Source of the DNA: Nectonema munidae
Taxonomy: Eukaryota; Nematomorpha; Nectonematoida; Nectonematidae
Direction: 5' to 3'
Assembly: GCA_030549495.1 (NCBI GenBank)
Contig: JAUIRK010000293.1
Span: 806,001-870,000, forward strand
Length of the DNA stretch: 64,000 bases
Made by a program: the position numbers and the translations under genes. Below the pieces are notes generated by a model, which was not told where the DNA came from, did no database searches, and worked only from the letters and a program-made list of their open reading frames with translations. Shown here piece by piece: positions 30,960 to 41,869 of the stretch (its first letter is position 1; every line of letters begins with the position of its first letter).

Positions 30960-32939
30960 GAATATACGTTTTGCTTTATACTGCAGTGTCTGTTGGGATG
31001 GGATCAAAGACTTAGCAAATCATTTGAACTAGCAGGGCCCAAAAAGTGGTCAGTCGTGGGGAAGGGCTTGCCAATTTTTCGTCATTTAATTTTACAAAAT
31101 ATTTTTTCAAGGCGTCCAAGAGTTTTTTAAGAGTTGGGTGCAGGAATTCTGCCTCTTTCTCTAACTACACCACTGGCTAGCTTGCCCAAAAAGTGCAATG
31201 TACAAGAGAAATACTTGTTATAAGGCATAGAAGATGAGGAATATGAGATTAACTGAGAAGAAGCGTTAACACCCTTCGTTTGCTTCTTTTCTTACGACAG
31301 CGTGTGCACGTACATGCCAGCATGCTTTGAAAGAAATAACAGTTAAATCTAATTCTAAAAGTCAACTCTGTTTGCTAACCCATAGACAAAATATTGCACA
31401 AATGAAAAGTAAATATTTGTAAAAGCCAAATAGGATTTGTGATTATATCATTTTGTTTAACCGTTTAAATTTAACACTTTGTCATTCACTTTTTTGATGA
31501 ACAAATTGACCATGTGTTGAAGTTCAAAATTAAGAATTAGACTGCTTGTAAAAGCATAGGAATACTGAAAATTCATAAAATAAAGTAAAAATTTATTTAA
31601 TAAACTTATCCAAATTTTTATCAATTCTAAGACCATGGGGATGTTTTTAGGAAATTGTTTAATACGTGAAAATACTAACAATTGATTTTCTCCGTTTCTT
31701 GCTATTATAGGAGAAAGTGTCATAGTCTATGTTTGAGTAATTTTGCAAAATTTCAATTTTTAGGCTTCATTTCTACAAAATTCTAATTCTTTGAACTCAG
31801 AAGTACGCGAAAATGGAATGATGATTTTTATATCAAGAAATATTTGGAATGATGAATTGCACTATAGAATATCAGAATCTTCAGGCAAACACATTGGTAA
31901 TATAAAGTTTCAAAGGTTCCAAGAAAATTAATGTCACGATTAATGCAAATATTTTTGACATTTTTAATAAATTTTGATGACACATTTTTCAGCCTTTTTT
32001 TGAAATTTGGGAATAATTTTCAAATAAAACAGAAAAGAAAGAAGAAGTTTTAGTCCTGGAAAGTATCTGGTAAATCTTCTTCAAATGAAAGACACTTTTC
32101 AAAGAAAGTACTAAGATTTTTGGAAGAAGCCCAAAGTCATTTTTTGAGGACTTATATTAATATGATTTATTACAATTAAATATTTTTTGTTCAGTTTTAA
32201 ACTTAATGCTCCTGGACTACTATACATATTCTAACATTTTGAGAAACGTTAGCTCAATAGAATATAGATTTCAATACACTGGTATAATTTTAAGCTTTCT
32301 CTATGACACAAAAATAGATAAAAAAAATGTTTATGGAATAAATATAGGAAGAGATTTTTCTGGATAAAACAATAAATTTCGAGAAGACACCCAAAATAAC
32401 TCAGGTTTTTTTTGTGACGAACAAAAAAAATAGAAAGTTTAGCCAAATTATTAAAGTTATATAGTTTTGACTTTTGAAATCTTAGTATTTCTAAGCTTCA
32501 ATGATAAAAAAACAAATTAAGATAAGTTGAAAATAAACATTAACCGTCCTTAAATTAGTACAAGTCAATTAAAGTTTATTCTTTTAAAAGTACTTCGCCC
32601 ACCCCGTCACTGGGGAAATAAACATAGCTCGTCACGAATATGGCTAAATATGCAAACGAGCATTCTAATTTTGCTATGTTTAATGTTGCTTGTATAAAAA
32701 AGAAAATTTCGGCATACTATATACAGACATATTCAATCAAAAGTAAGAATTTTTCCGTAACATTTTAAATTAATACTAGATCATTTTTATTTTCAGATAG
32801 AATACAATTTCAAAAAAATGTCAAAATTAAAAATCCAAAAATAGTGTAAAGGTTGCAAAAATTTCCCCACCACGAGAACTAAAAACTTTTAAAGTTTAAA
32901 TGTTTTTCTTTTATTTCAACCTTTCTGGAAAAATACTTA
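30960..32939. other. Non-coding, shared by both arms; one hAT-like end
   Basis: No gene is recognised. At 31,136-31,175 the reverse complement begins CAGTGGTGTAGTTAGAG, a hAT-type terminus; its mirror starts at 49,521. An 88-residue frame at 31,457-31,723 is kept in the mirror (48,973-49,239) with two changes, but it carries no recognisable motif. Confidence 0.4.
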
Positions 32940-33905
32940 TAAGGGTCAATCAAATTTTCGGTTTATGCTTGAAAACTATCTCCACAAATATTCTCTGTAA
33001 TTTTACATGAAAAATATGTTTCTATACCAAATCTACCATTTTAGTTTTATTTCCGAAGTCAATTTTCGATCATTTTTGTTTTCAAAAAATCGTTGAATAT
33101 TGGTTATTTAGTACAAATATATTTTTTATTATATTATATTTTGGTTTATAATTCTTTCTTCAATCATGTTGAGTATGAAATATTAAAGAAATGCATTATA
33201 AAATCTTCTTTAGTAAATGGAAGATCTACCATGTTCCAATGAATTAATGGAAGTGATCTAATCTTATTTTGGATGCTCCAAAAAAGATTTTGACCGTGCT
33301 CTTTTGCAAAAAATTTTTCACATATAGCATATCAGCTAAGATTACAATTATCATTTCTAAAAATAGTAGGGAGACAGATTTTTGAAATAGAACAATGAAT
33401 GATTTCATCAGAAAAAAAACTTTTGAACTCGGATTTGTCGACAAATATTCTGGATGAATACCTCTTTATATAATCTGATAATATAATACAGGATACTGAT
33501 AAAAAAGCCCTAGATCATCAAGAAGATTCTTTTTAATGCTTCGAGAGAAGAAAAAATCTGTTCAAAACAAATCCTCAAAAAAATTTTCAAACACCCATGT
33601 CAGATAATAAATTTCTAATGAAAGAAGAGCTACCAAGAAAGGATCATCAAAGAATGAATTGCAAAATTACATACTGTATAAAGTATAGAAGAAAGCCAGT
33701 CAAAAACGAATTTCTAGCCATAGGATGGAAGTGCTATCGAGATATCTAATTTACTGACAAATGAAATATTTTGAGTGAATTAAAACCAAAAGTTGGTTTA
33801 TTAAATAAATTAAGAAAAAACTTAGCAGAAAAATACTGCAAGTAGAATTTATTTTCTGCATTGTTTGACAGGTTTGATCGACTTTTTGACAAGTTTAATT
33901 GATTT
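32940..33905 (+). repeat. Undescribed non-coding repeat, partial copy 3 (left arm)
   Basis: It shares blocks with 4,975-7,345 and 12,400-14,769. One 145-bp unit (CTATACCAAATCTACC) is followed by the middle region with ATGGAAGATCTACCATGTTC, GAGCTACCAAGAAAGGATCA and GAAGATTCTTT, ending in TTTGATCGACTTTTTGACA. The mirror is 46,838-47,800. Confidence 0.65.
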
Positions 33906-34411
33906 TCATAAAGTCAAGACCGGTTCATTAATGAGAGCAATGGCGTAAATAGATGCCTTAAGAATAATCCAAATATTGTTCCGATATTTACGAAAGCTGA
34001 TGTGGAGTATTTTAAAGTCATTGTGAATTTAGAAGTAAAGAAAGAAGTAAAGAGCATTAATGCAAAATCTTCTATTAAAACCTCCTTTTTTGCAATAATA
34101 GCAACACTTTTTATCATTATAAGAATGTCCAGCACAACAGACAGCATATAGCTGAGATTGATTTACAATTCTCTGCATCATGCCATCATTTAGCAGATTT
34201 GGGATAATCCAAAAGCCACAATAAGTGGGATAAAAAACCTGCTTCCTTTAGGTTGTTCGGCTATGCTGTTAAATTTCTCTTTCTTCTCAACAAAGCTCAC
34301 TCCTTCCAATTCTTCTACTTATTTATCTCAAAAATATGAAATGAAATTAAATTCTTTAGGTCCATTTTCAATAAGAAACCGTGGTTGAAATGGCTTAGTT
34401 TTAATTACTTC

Positions 34412-34804
34412 CTAATTACTTTTGACTAACATATTGAAAACATTATTGAAAGAATTCCTTATTGAAAGAAACTGGGTTAACCGTATTATTCTGAAGATTT
34501 CCTTATTACTCTCAAGCAGTACGATTTTGATTAATTTCAAAATTTCTACTTTGTATTTAATTTTTCCTTTGTACTGAATAAGTATAAAAATTTGGAAATC
34601 ATAAGTTATCCATTGTAACATTTTTAACTTCTGAAAGAATTCCTTGAAAACAAAAGTGGCACCTAATTGGAAAGAGTCCGACTGTGTGATACAATTCTCT
34701 ATCACAAGAATAACGCAAACATTTAAATAAAGCAAAGAAAAGGGGAAACAAGAAGGATTCGCGGGCAAAAAGCAGTCGTAACGAATTTTCGAAAGACCAT
34801 GCAT
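34412..34804 (-). CDS. Hypothetical 130-residue reading frame (left arm)
   Basis: It is unrecognised, starts MHGLSKIRYDCFLPANPS and is Ile/Phe/Leu/Lys-rich. The mirrored frame (45,939-46,331) has the same length and differs at two residues. Retention may only reflect recent duplication. It lies divergently, 56 bp from the 99-residue frame at 34,861. No signal peptide or domain is evident, and it may be spurious. Confidence 0.2.
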   Translation of the reverse strand: MHGLSKIRYDCFLPANPSCFPFSLLYLNVCVILVIENCITQSDSFQLGATFVFKEFFQKLKMLQWITYDFQIFILIQYKGKIKYKVEILKLIKIVLLESNKEIFRIIRLTQFLSIRNSFNNVFNMLVKSN

Positions 34805-34860
34805 ATTAAAACTTTTAACGAGTTCTAATAAATACTTTTATTTATACTTTATTTTTTCAT

Positions 34861-35160
34861 TTGTGTGACTTGCATCTAAAGTTGGGAATATTTATCAAAA
34901 ATACACATAGCGCGATCCCACTACCTGAAATCCAACCTATTGTGAGATGGCTAACGTTTCATTTTTTTTCAAGAAAATATCGCGATCGTAAAACTGTTCA
35001 ACTTTCTCTATATCATATCAAAAAGGGGAAACTTCCTATTATTTTTATTAATACAGATCATTATTATCAATATGGAAGGGTCATTTTTGTTAGGACTTTA
35101 GAAAAGGATGAAGTTCGTGAAGAAATCAAGTTTTGTAAAAAATGCCATGTTTCAAACTGA
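34861..35160 (+). CDS. Hypothetical 99-residue reading frame (left arm)
   Basis: It is unrecognised, starts MCDLHLKLGIFIKN and ends with EIKFCKKCHVSN. Its mixed polar and aromatic composition looks more protein-like than most frames here. The frame is identical in the other arm (45,583-45,882). It could be an exon or transposon fragment; the C-x2-C near the C-terminus is the only motif-like feature. Confidence 0.25.
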   Translation: MCDLHLKLGIFIKNTHSAIPLPEIQPIVRWLTFHFFSRKYRDRKTVQLSLYHIKKGKLPIIFINTDHYYQYGRVIFVRTLEKDEVREEIKFCKKCHVSN

Positions 35161-35739
35161 TCTAATAATCATATCTACATCTCAATGTAGAGAATGAGGA
35201 TTTGAGAATGGATATATCATTAATTTTTAACATAAACCTGCACATTTGTTTCGTGTTTTTAAAATCAACGAGCAAAAGGATGCAAAAAATACGCTTGTAA
35301 CACAAATCTCAACATTCTTACGCTTCATACAAAAATCTTCATGAAAATGTTAATGTTTAATTTTGGCTTTTTCACCTTAAAGACTTTATTTTTTGATTTT
35401 CAAAATGAGATTCCTGAAACACTGAAAGAATTGCCAATTATAACTACATTCATTGGAAAATAGAGCAAAAATTTGGCAAAATATCAACAATTTATAGATA
35501 TTTGTGATAGATGCTCTCTTAACTCTAATTTAACCAAATTTTTGTATGAATTAAAACTCATTCAATCTTGAGTGCGTCAATCACATAAATTCTTGCATTC
35601 ACGAATAAAAGTAGGCTGTTGAGAGAATTGCATACTTTTTTGCCTGTCTTGCCAGTCAACCAATAAGAAAGCACCTATCTTTTCCAAATATAGTAAATCC
35701 TGATCCAAACATTTTATATATTTGATGGTTATATTTGGG
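35161..35739. other. No gene seen
   Basis: AT-rich spacer between the 99-residue frame and the SINE. It pairs closely with 45,004-45,582 in the other arm. Confidence 0.5.
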
Positions 35740-35885
35740 GGCGTGAGTAGGGTTGGCTAGATGCTGGTTTTGATAACTCAAGGTCTTGGGTTCGATCCCG
35801 CATCAAGCCTGCTTTCCTCATAGTTCGATACAAGCGGCGCAATTGTGCCTTCTCGATGAAAACACCCTATGGTACCTTTACCTTT
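35740..35885 (+). repeat. tRNA-derived SINE spanning the inner end of the left arm
   Basis: An A-box-like GTTGGCTAGATGCTGG at 35,753 and a B-box GGTTCGATCCCGCATC at 35,790 are spaced as in tRNA. The body reads GCGCAATTGTGCCTTCTCG and the tail GGTACCTTTACC. The inverted-repeat pairing ends inside it at 35,823. The copy on the other side (44,920-45,003) has only the head. Confidence 0.8.
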
Positions 35886-36042
35886 ATAAAAGAAATGAAA
35901 AATGTGTGAATTATGAAAGGCATTTTAAAGACGGAGCTGTCTTTTATCATATAACTTTATCTACGAAACAAAAATTGACACATTACAAAAAGTGATTGTT
36001 AAAAAAACATTTACATTGACTGAATAGGATGAAAAGACGAAT

Positions 36043-36942
36043 CTAGCTTAACATATGTTTGCATTTTGTTGCCCCACATTTCAACATTTGGATTAAATAG
36101 ATTTTGTACATAGGATTAAGAACTAAAATTACCCATCCAAGAGCACTAAAACTGATAATGTATAATGAATCTAGGACTAAAATGATTTCCAGAGGAATAT
36201 GTATTTTGAGGTAGACAAACAAATAAATTATGATAAATGGAAAGTCTGACAGAAACATTGGCATGGATAAGTAATAAACGATCTTTATCTCTTCTTTCAA
36301 ATGTTTTTTTCTCAGAAAGTGTCCAGTTGTCGAAGCAATACGGCTTTCTCTTGCTGTTTCGTTTTTGATCTGTTTATGTATTTCGCGTCGCGTTTGAACA
36401 ATTAAAATGGCAAAGATGAGACATGCAATTGTAATGAATACTCCTCTATAAAGTGTAAATTTTCTGTTTATCATATACGGATTTATGCATTTTTCGTGCC
36501 ACAGAGAGAAAAATGTGCTATCAAACATGCGAGGCAAAACCCAGAGAAAGGTAGAGAGGCCGGTTGATGTTAAGAAAATAGCGAAAGAAACTTTATTTGT
36601 CCACAACGTCGTCTTGAGGTGTGGCTTCTTTCTTATCACGAGTTGGACTGCGAGAATGCTGTCCAGGATTAAAATGTACGCAAAGTTGAACACGTGACTG
36701 AAGTATTTCGTGAAAATGCAAACGGCGAATGAGATTTTGACTTTTTTCACTTTCAAAGAGTAAACAGTTAATTGACACACCTCTGAAAGAAGCATGAAGG
36801 AAAATAGTAGAGTTATGAGCAGGGTGAATGCTGACCTAAACTTCTTGAAGCACACGTATAAACTTATGATGGCGAATGTTGGAATAATTGAAAGTGCAAC
36901 CATCAAGATATTCACCTTTTCTAACCAAAGTTGAGGATACAT
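36043..36942 (-). CDS. Seven-transmembrane receptor-like protein (divergent rhodopsin-like GPCR)
   Basis: This is a single uninterrupted 299-codon frame, the longest intact non-transposon frame in the window. Seven hydrophobic segments are visible at about residues 10-32, 37-62, 72-98, 114-138, 165-182, 222-246 and 254-282. A Cys at the start of the third segment and one in the following extracellular loop (HEKCINPYM) could form the usual disulfide. The D-R-Y box is replaced by LILDSILAVQLV, and N-P-x-x-Y appears as LNPMYKIYL. The third intracellular loop is basic (RREIHKQIKN, RKKHLKEEIK). This fits a divergent, intron-less class A receptor, perhaps chemosensory, acting at the plasma membrane; the ligand is unknown. 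It lies in the single-copy spacer just inside the repeat end and has no mirror copy. Confidence 0.65.
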   Translation of the reverse strand: MYPQLWLEKVNILMVALSIIPTFAIISLYVCFKKFRSAFTLLITLLFSFMLLSEVCQLTVYSLKVKKVKISFAVCIFTKYFSHVFNFAYILILDSILAVQLVIRKKPHLKTTLWTNKVSFAIFLTSTGLSTFLWVLPRMFDSTFFSLWHEKCINPYMINRKFTLYRGVFITIACLIFAILIVQTRREIHKQIKNETARESRIASTTGHFLRKKHLKEEIKIVYYLSMPMFLSDFPFIIIYLFVYLKIHIPLEIILVLDSLYIISFSALGWVILVLNPMYKIYLIQMLKCGATKCKHMLS

Positions 36943-37535
36943 CTTTATACTTTGTTTGTTAATATTGAACTTGGTTTTTCAATAGTACATAGTAAAACTA
37001 GTTTGAAAAATTGACCCACTTTATATTCAATCATATTTCAAAGAAAAATATTGGAATAATCAGGAAAACTCAAGGTCATAAATATTACAATACATCCTTC
37101 TGCATTATATGCATTCATGCTACCACTTTTTAAAAGGCTTATCTTTCCTTTCTCGAATGTAATTGAGATCCTTAATCGTCATTTTTGGCTCAAAGGTTTG
37201 GCGTAGAGTAAACTTATTCTTTTAACATACATAGAAATCTTAAAGGAAGCTTAAATTCTTTGCAAACATCGCTAATGATCTATTTGTGCACATAGCTATC
37301 TTTTTCATTCTGAACTTAATCCTTTGTTCTTTGCGATGAGAGAGTAGAGATGTATCGGAGGTCAAATTTTTCCCATCCGCTTTTTTTTTAGTTTTTCATT
37401 ATTACAAAATTTTTAGGTTGATTGAAAGTCTTATTTTTCTTTTTAGGTAGAAATCAGGTTCAATTTTCTGATAATTTGATATTTATTTATTCTCATAACC
37501 GGGAAGGTTGAACACGGGTAGACAATTTGATTGTC
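36943..37535. other. Upstream region of the receptor gene, no other feature
   Basis: AT-rich. TATAAAG lies only 8 bp ahead of the receptor ATG on the minus strand, too close to act as its promoter for a normal 5' UTR. No further gene is seen. Confidence 0.4.
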
Positions 37536-37760
37536 CTCCAACCTGTATACTACGATGGTTACTACTCCATTGTTGGCTATGTCCATGCTTTGATAAAAAT
37601 GATTAGGGAGACAAGCTTCAATTTTCTTTTCATATTTTGCTAGATGTAAGATTTGATATACCTCAATCGGGGAGACGATGTTACAAAAGTTTTTACCTAT
37701 ATTTTTGCAATTTGCACATTTCTCAATTAATCAAAGAATGCCAAAATATTCTTAAAAAAT
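37536..37760 (-). repeat. Inverted relative of the 43 kb repeat block
   Basis: The reverse complement matches 43,203-43,353 in order: TATAGGTAAAAAC, CATCGTCTCCCCGATTGAGG, TATATCAAATCTTACATCTA, TTGTCTCCCTAAT, then ACCATCGTAGTATACAGGTT. It also contains the GCAAATTGCAAA core of the 160-bp units at 42,586-43,145. Positions pair with sums of 80,886-80,905, close to the 80,743 of the main inverted repeat. Confidence 0.8.
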
Positions 37761-37869
37761 CAAAAAATATAGGAGGACTAAGAGATTTTTCAACTTATGC
37801 ATAGTGTTAGATAATGTTATTTTTATAATATATTGTATTAGCCCTGAAATCACATTTAATGTTTCCTAG

Positions 37870-38430
37870 AGTCACTTTGGATGTCGCAGTGTAATGTGGA
37901 ATCACGGACGGATGCGATAATTACTTAATCGGTCAATGAACTTGAAACTGGAATACCTTCAAGAATGTCCACTCACAATCTTGCGATATTATCCATGTCT
38001 TCGCCATTAACTTCAACAATATGCCGATGATCACAAGAAATTTATGATAAGAGGACGTCATCATTATCATTAAATTCGACATCAAAGCTGTCTTCATTTG
38101 TTGAGTCAACGAGGGATATCGCGGGACCGAGCCATTTTTTCTAGCATTTCTTGACTATCAGTTGCTCTATAACAGCCCCGGCTTCTGGTGTCAAATAAAT
38201 CATTTCCTTGATTTCGAGACTTTTTAAAAAGTCTTGCTAGGCTGTGGCATCTTTCTTAACGATTTCTCGTAGTAACTTCTTTTGACAGCGTTTTTTTAAT
38301 GCGGAAATAATTGCGGCATTCATTCACTTTATTTTGCTGGTTGTGTTCTTGGGTAAAAAATATGGACGGTTTTCAAGTAGTTTGGCGGGACAGTTGGCAA
38401 TTGATAAGATTGCTTTCTGCTCGAAACCAC
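37870..38430 (-). pseudogene. Tigger/pogo transposase C-terminal fragment
   Basis: The minus strand encodes KAILSIANCPAKLLENRPYF, LPKNTTSKIK, stop, MNAAIISALKKRCQKKLLRE, in one frame. This fits the Tigger order L-D-N-C-P-A-H...F-L-P-P-N-T-T-S-x-x-Q-P-x-D-A-x-I-I-x-x-F-K. The second catalytic Asp has become Ala (IANCPA), so it would be inactive. An acidic tail (STNEDSFDVEFNDNDDV) follows. It is a different family from the element at 39,974-41,773. Confidence 0.6.
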
Positions 38431-38499
38431 TTCTGTGAAGAAAAGACCGAACTTTTTTAAATTTTCTGTAAGAGAGTAGATTTGAACTACTTAAAAATC

Positions 38500-39190
38500 A
38501 TATAAAATTATTTGGATTTAAAAATTATTTTCAAAGTATACCTAAAGCGGAAATGAGAGAATACACATTGAAACTAGAAGCAGCTTTAACAATTACTTTA
38601 ATAAAACAAGACACTGAAGGAAAGGCAGTAACTAAAAAAACAAAGACGTTGATGGGTATATCTTAGCTCAAGAATTCGAAACTCTGAAAGCTTTTTTTCA
38701 ATCCAGAATCAAGCATTATGCTCAATTTGAATACTTGATACAAAACAATAGATTTACAAAATTTCCTAAGCCCTGAGAATATATTTAACAATCCCAATAA
38801 CTGTTGCATCAGGAGAAGAAGCTTTTTAAAACTGAAATTAATTAAAACATACTTGAGATCTAAAATTTCACAAGAAAGACTCAATGATTTGTCAATGCTT
38901 TCTATAGAAAGCGAAATTGCTAAAGCCATATTGACTTTGAAGATATTTTGAAAGATTTTGCTAGTAAAAAAGCTAGAAGAGTCTTCTAAGATTATATGTA
39001 ATTGCTTAATTTACCTTTTTAATATTAACATTATTATAAAAATAAAAGTGTTTGTTTTGCTACAAGTTTTTTTATGCCAAGCATTATTTATTTTTTAATA
39101 TTAAACAAACATTGATTAGGTTTATTGTTTGAAGTGAGGCCGCCATTATCGAAGTTCTAATTGGGCCCCACGATTGCTAGCGCCAGCCTT
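38500..39190 (+). pseudogene. hAT transposase C-terminal fragment
   Basis: The plus strand ends with ITVASGEEAF, KLKLIKTYLRSKISQERLND, LSMLSIESEIAKAI and DFASKKARRVF. This matches the C-terminal dimerisation region of ZMYM1/TTF-type hAT transposases (T-V-A-S-x-E-R-x-F-S-x-L-K-x-I-K-x-x-L-R-S-x-x-x-Q-E-R-L). A GC-rich end follows at about 39,140-39,190 (GGGCCCC, then GCGCCAGCCTTG), like the termini of that subgroup. No upstream transposase part is joined to it. Confidence 0.7.
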
Positions 39191-39973
39191 GGATGGGACA
39201 GTAGAGTATCCACTGGAACTTTCAGAGCAAATCCAAATCTATAGATGTGAAATGAGTTTTAAATTACATTTTCTAGATTCACAATTACCTTATTTTCCAA
39301 ACAATTTGGGAGATTTCTTTGAAGAACAAGATTAAATCAATTAAAGATTTCACCGAGATATGAAAGAAATTCAAAAAAGGTAGCAAGGGAGATGGAGTAG
39401 AAGAAAATCAACACAGAGAATAAAGGAAAGTTTTGATATTCGATTATATTCTATTTCGAAAAATGAATTTACTTTTGTCATATATATTCCTAATAAAAAT
39501 GTTTAACACCGTATTACTTGTTGCATATGAACCTTTTTGATTAGAAATATTTTGAAACTGAATTGGTAAAATTCCTCCGTCATCAACAAAAAAATATTTT
39601 TGATTTTTGTTAAGAGCACATCTGAAATAATAATAATTATCGCATAATATATTTTAGCCAACTTTTAAAAACTTAAATTTTGCCTTTTTAATATACCTGT
39701 TCAAGGACATCTCTCTATTATACGTTTAGAGAGGGGGGAGTGTAATTTTAAAAGTGACCTTGATAAATACGTGGTTATTATTAATTAAGGTGGACATTTA
39801 AAAAGTAATTCGTAATACATTGAATTTCAAATGCATACATCTATTTACAAAATTAACCATTTCAAATAAACTGGAAGCCAAAGAAATATAAAAGATAGAT
39901 ACTTTATTTTAAGAAATGGGGCTATGGCCCAATGCTAAACCCCTGAATTCGCCACTGTACATAAATACATATA
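39191..39973. other. Non-coding; one hAT-like terminus
   Basis: No gene is seen. At 39,921-39,957 the reverse complement begins CAGTGGCGAATTCAGGGG, resembling a hAT terminus, but no partner end was found. The stretch lies directly upstream of the pogo-type transposon. Confidence 0.35.
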
Positions 39974-41773
39974 TACCGTAAAGTTCGGCTTATAAGACCC
40001 CTTTTCATAGCTAAATATCAGTCTTAAAATTAAGAGAGGGTCTTATACGCCAAAGTAAAAATCTTAGTTTAAAAAATTATAAAAAAAATTTTTTTTAATT
40101 AGTACGGTTTGAAATTATCCTTAATATTTTTTATTAATAAAATTTTTTTAGAAACTTTTGTAATATTTTTTGTATATAAAATATTTTACATAATTTTTTT
40201 TCATAATTTTTTTATCCTAGTTTTTTTACTCAAGCTTAAGCAATATTTTATTTAAATGGTTTTCTCTAAAGAAGATCTTATGAAACAGGTTATAAACTTA
40301 AAGTGAATGAATTTTCTATCGAAAACTCCATTCATGCTACGGCAAGAAAATTCAATATTACTACTAAAATGGGAAGAGATTGGAAAAGTAAAGAAAATAT
40401 TTTAAAGAAATTACCTCGTAGAAAATGCGCAATGAGAAGTGGAAAAGCGCATTGGCCCATCTTGGAAGAAAATGTTTCGAATATGATTAAAGAGAAGCGT
40501 CAAAATGGTTATGTGGTAACCCAAAATCAAATTCACATTTTTGCTCTTCATGGGCAAAATTAAATCCAAGCAAAAAAATTTTAAAGCTACCAAATCATGG
40601 TGCTATAGATTTATGAAGAGAAATGGCTTTGTAATTAGAAGTCAAAATAAAGTTTTAAACTTTCAAAAATTTATAATAAATAAACGCAAAGAATATAACT
40701 ATCCACTTTCAAATATTGGAAATATGGACGAAACACCGATCTATTTTGATATGGTTGGAAATCGAACTGTATCTTTAAAAGGGAAAAACTATTCTTTTAA
40801 AAACTACAGGTCGCTAAAAAAACATGTTTTACTGTGGTTTTATCTTGTTTAGCAGATGGAACTAAGCTAAAACCCATGGTTATTTTTAAGCGAAAATTGA
40901 TGCCAAAAATGATGTTTCCCAAAGAAGTTTTTGTTCATGTAAATGCTAAAGGATGGATGGATGAAGAAGGAGTCAGATTTGAGGATTCAAATTGTTTGGA
41001 TGAAAACACCCAACTCTTTTAATAATTCTCGTAGTTTATTAGTATGGGATATGTTTAAACCTCATTCGTGTGCCGAAGTTAAAAAAAACTGCAGACAAAA
41101 AAACTGACTTAGCAGTTATTCCTGCCGGGTGACTTTTCTTTTGCAACCTTTACACGTATCTCTAAATAAACCTTCTAAAGATAATATTCGAAAACAGTGG
41201 AATGATTGGTTTACTAGTTCTGAAAAATCCTTCACAAAAAATGGAAATATGCGTCCTCCTTCACTCTATACTCTTTGTGAATTTGTTGACAAAGCATGGA
41301 ATGACTTAAAAAGCCTTCAATTGTTGAATCATTCTTTTAAAAAATGTTGTATTTCTAATGCAATGGATGGCACTGAAGATATAATCATTTGGGAAAATGA
41401 AGACCGCGAAACTGAAATAAGAGTGTCTGATGATGAAGATCCATATGCCGATTTCTTAACTGAAGTTGGTGAAGAATTGATTGATCAATTAAACAAAACA
41501 GATTCAGAAGATAGTCTTTGCTGAGTCGTGTTTTTTAAATTAATTAATTTTGTTTTTAAAATGTTTTGTTGCGAGTTAATTTTTCCGATATATTTTCTTA
41601 AATATAAGCAATTTTTTGTAAATTAAAAAGATATTATTAGATACGTTTTTTTTATTTTGTATTTTTGTTACAGGGTCTTATACGCCGAAAATAAGTATAA
41701 TTCAATTTTTTACTTTATGTTATTTAGGGGGGTCTTATACGCCGAGGGGTCTTATAAGCCGAACTTTACGGTA
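39974..41773 (+). mobile_element. pogo-type DNA transposon with perfect 28-bp inverted ends
   Basis: Both ends read TACCGTAAAGTTCGGCTTAT followed by AAGACCCC, at 39,974-40,001 and inverted at 41,746-41,773. The outermost TA on each side is the expected TA target duplication. Subterminal copies of GGGTCTTATACGCC occur near both ends (40,038 and 41,731), giving a longer layered terminus. The transposase on the plus strand is complete in order but frame-broken, and the perfect ends suggest a fairly recent insertion. Confidence 0.92.
40285..41524 (+). pseudogene. pogo/Tigger-type transposase with a few frame breaks
   Basis: In order: an N-terminal helix-turn-helix region (ENSIHATARKFNITTKMGRD, about 40,320); a CENP-B-like segment (ATKSWCYRFMKRNGFVIRSQ, about 40,590-40,650); the DDE domain with GNMDETPIYFDM (first Asp, 40,730) and VLSCLADGTKLKPMVIFKRK (40,845-40,905); LVWDMFKPHSCAEVKK (second Asp, 41,040); AVIPAG; and LLQPLHVSLNKPSKDNIRKQ (41,140-41,200). 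In the last motif the usual Q-P-L-D reads Q-P-L-H, so the third catalytic Asp is His. The C-terminal tail is acidic (VSDDEDPYADFLTEVGEELI). Breaks lie near 40,560, 40,845, 41,022 and 41,090-41,130. Confidence 0.85.
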
Positions 41774-41869
41774 TCAGAGGTCTGGCAAGACCTCCGGGGA
41801 GACAACTCGCCAAACTTGCCAGCCTTATCAGAGGTCTGGCAAGACCTCCGGGGAGACAACTCGCCAAAC
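41774..41869. repeat. Tandem repeat, 54-bp period, about 1.8 units
   Basis: The units begin TCAGAGGTCTGGCAAGACCT at 41,774 and 41,828 and run to ACTCGCCAAAC. Each contains the small palindrome GGTCTGGCAAGACC. The array begins at the right end of the pogo element. Confidence 0.85.

Larger units (their letters stand above)
15388..35823 (+). repeat. Giant inverted repeat, left arm
   Basis: This arm is the reverse complement of 44,920-64,000. Corresponding positions sum to 80,743 at the inner end, about 80,696 near 31 kb and 80,672 near 28 kb. They sum to 84,668-84,705 at 23.5-25.2 kb and 79,389 at 15.4-17.7 kb; the shifts come from indels and two heterologous blocks. The outer end of the left arm is not determined because the right arm meets the window edge at the position that pairs with 15,388. 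Translated segments of 65-130 residues differ by 0-2 residues between arms. The inner end falls within a SINE at 35,823. Confidence 0.97.
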
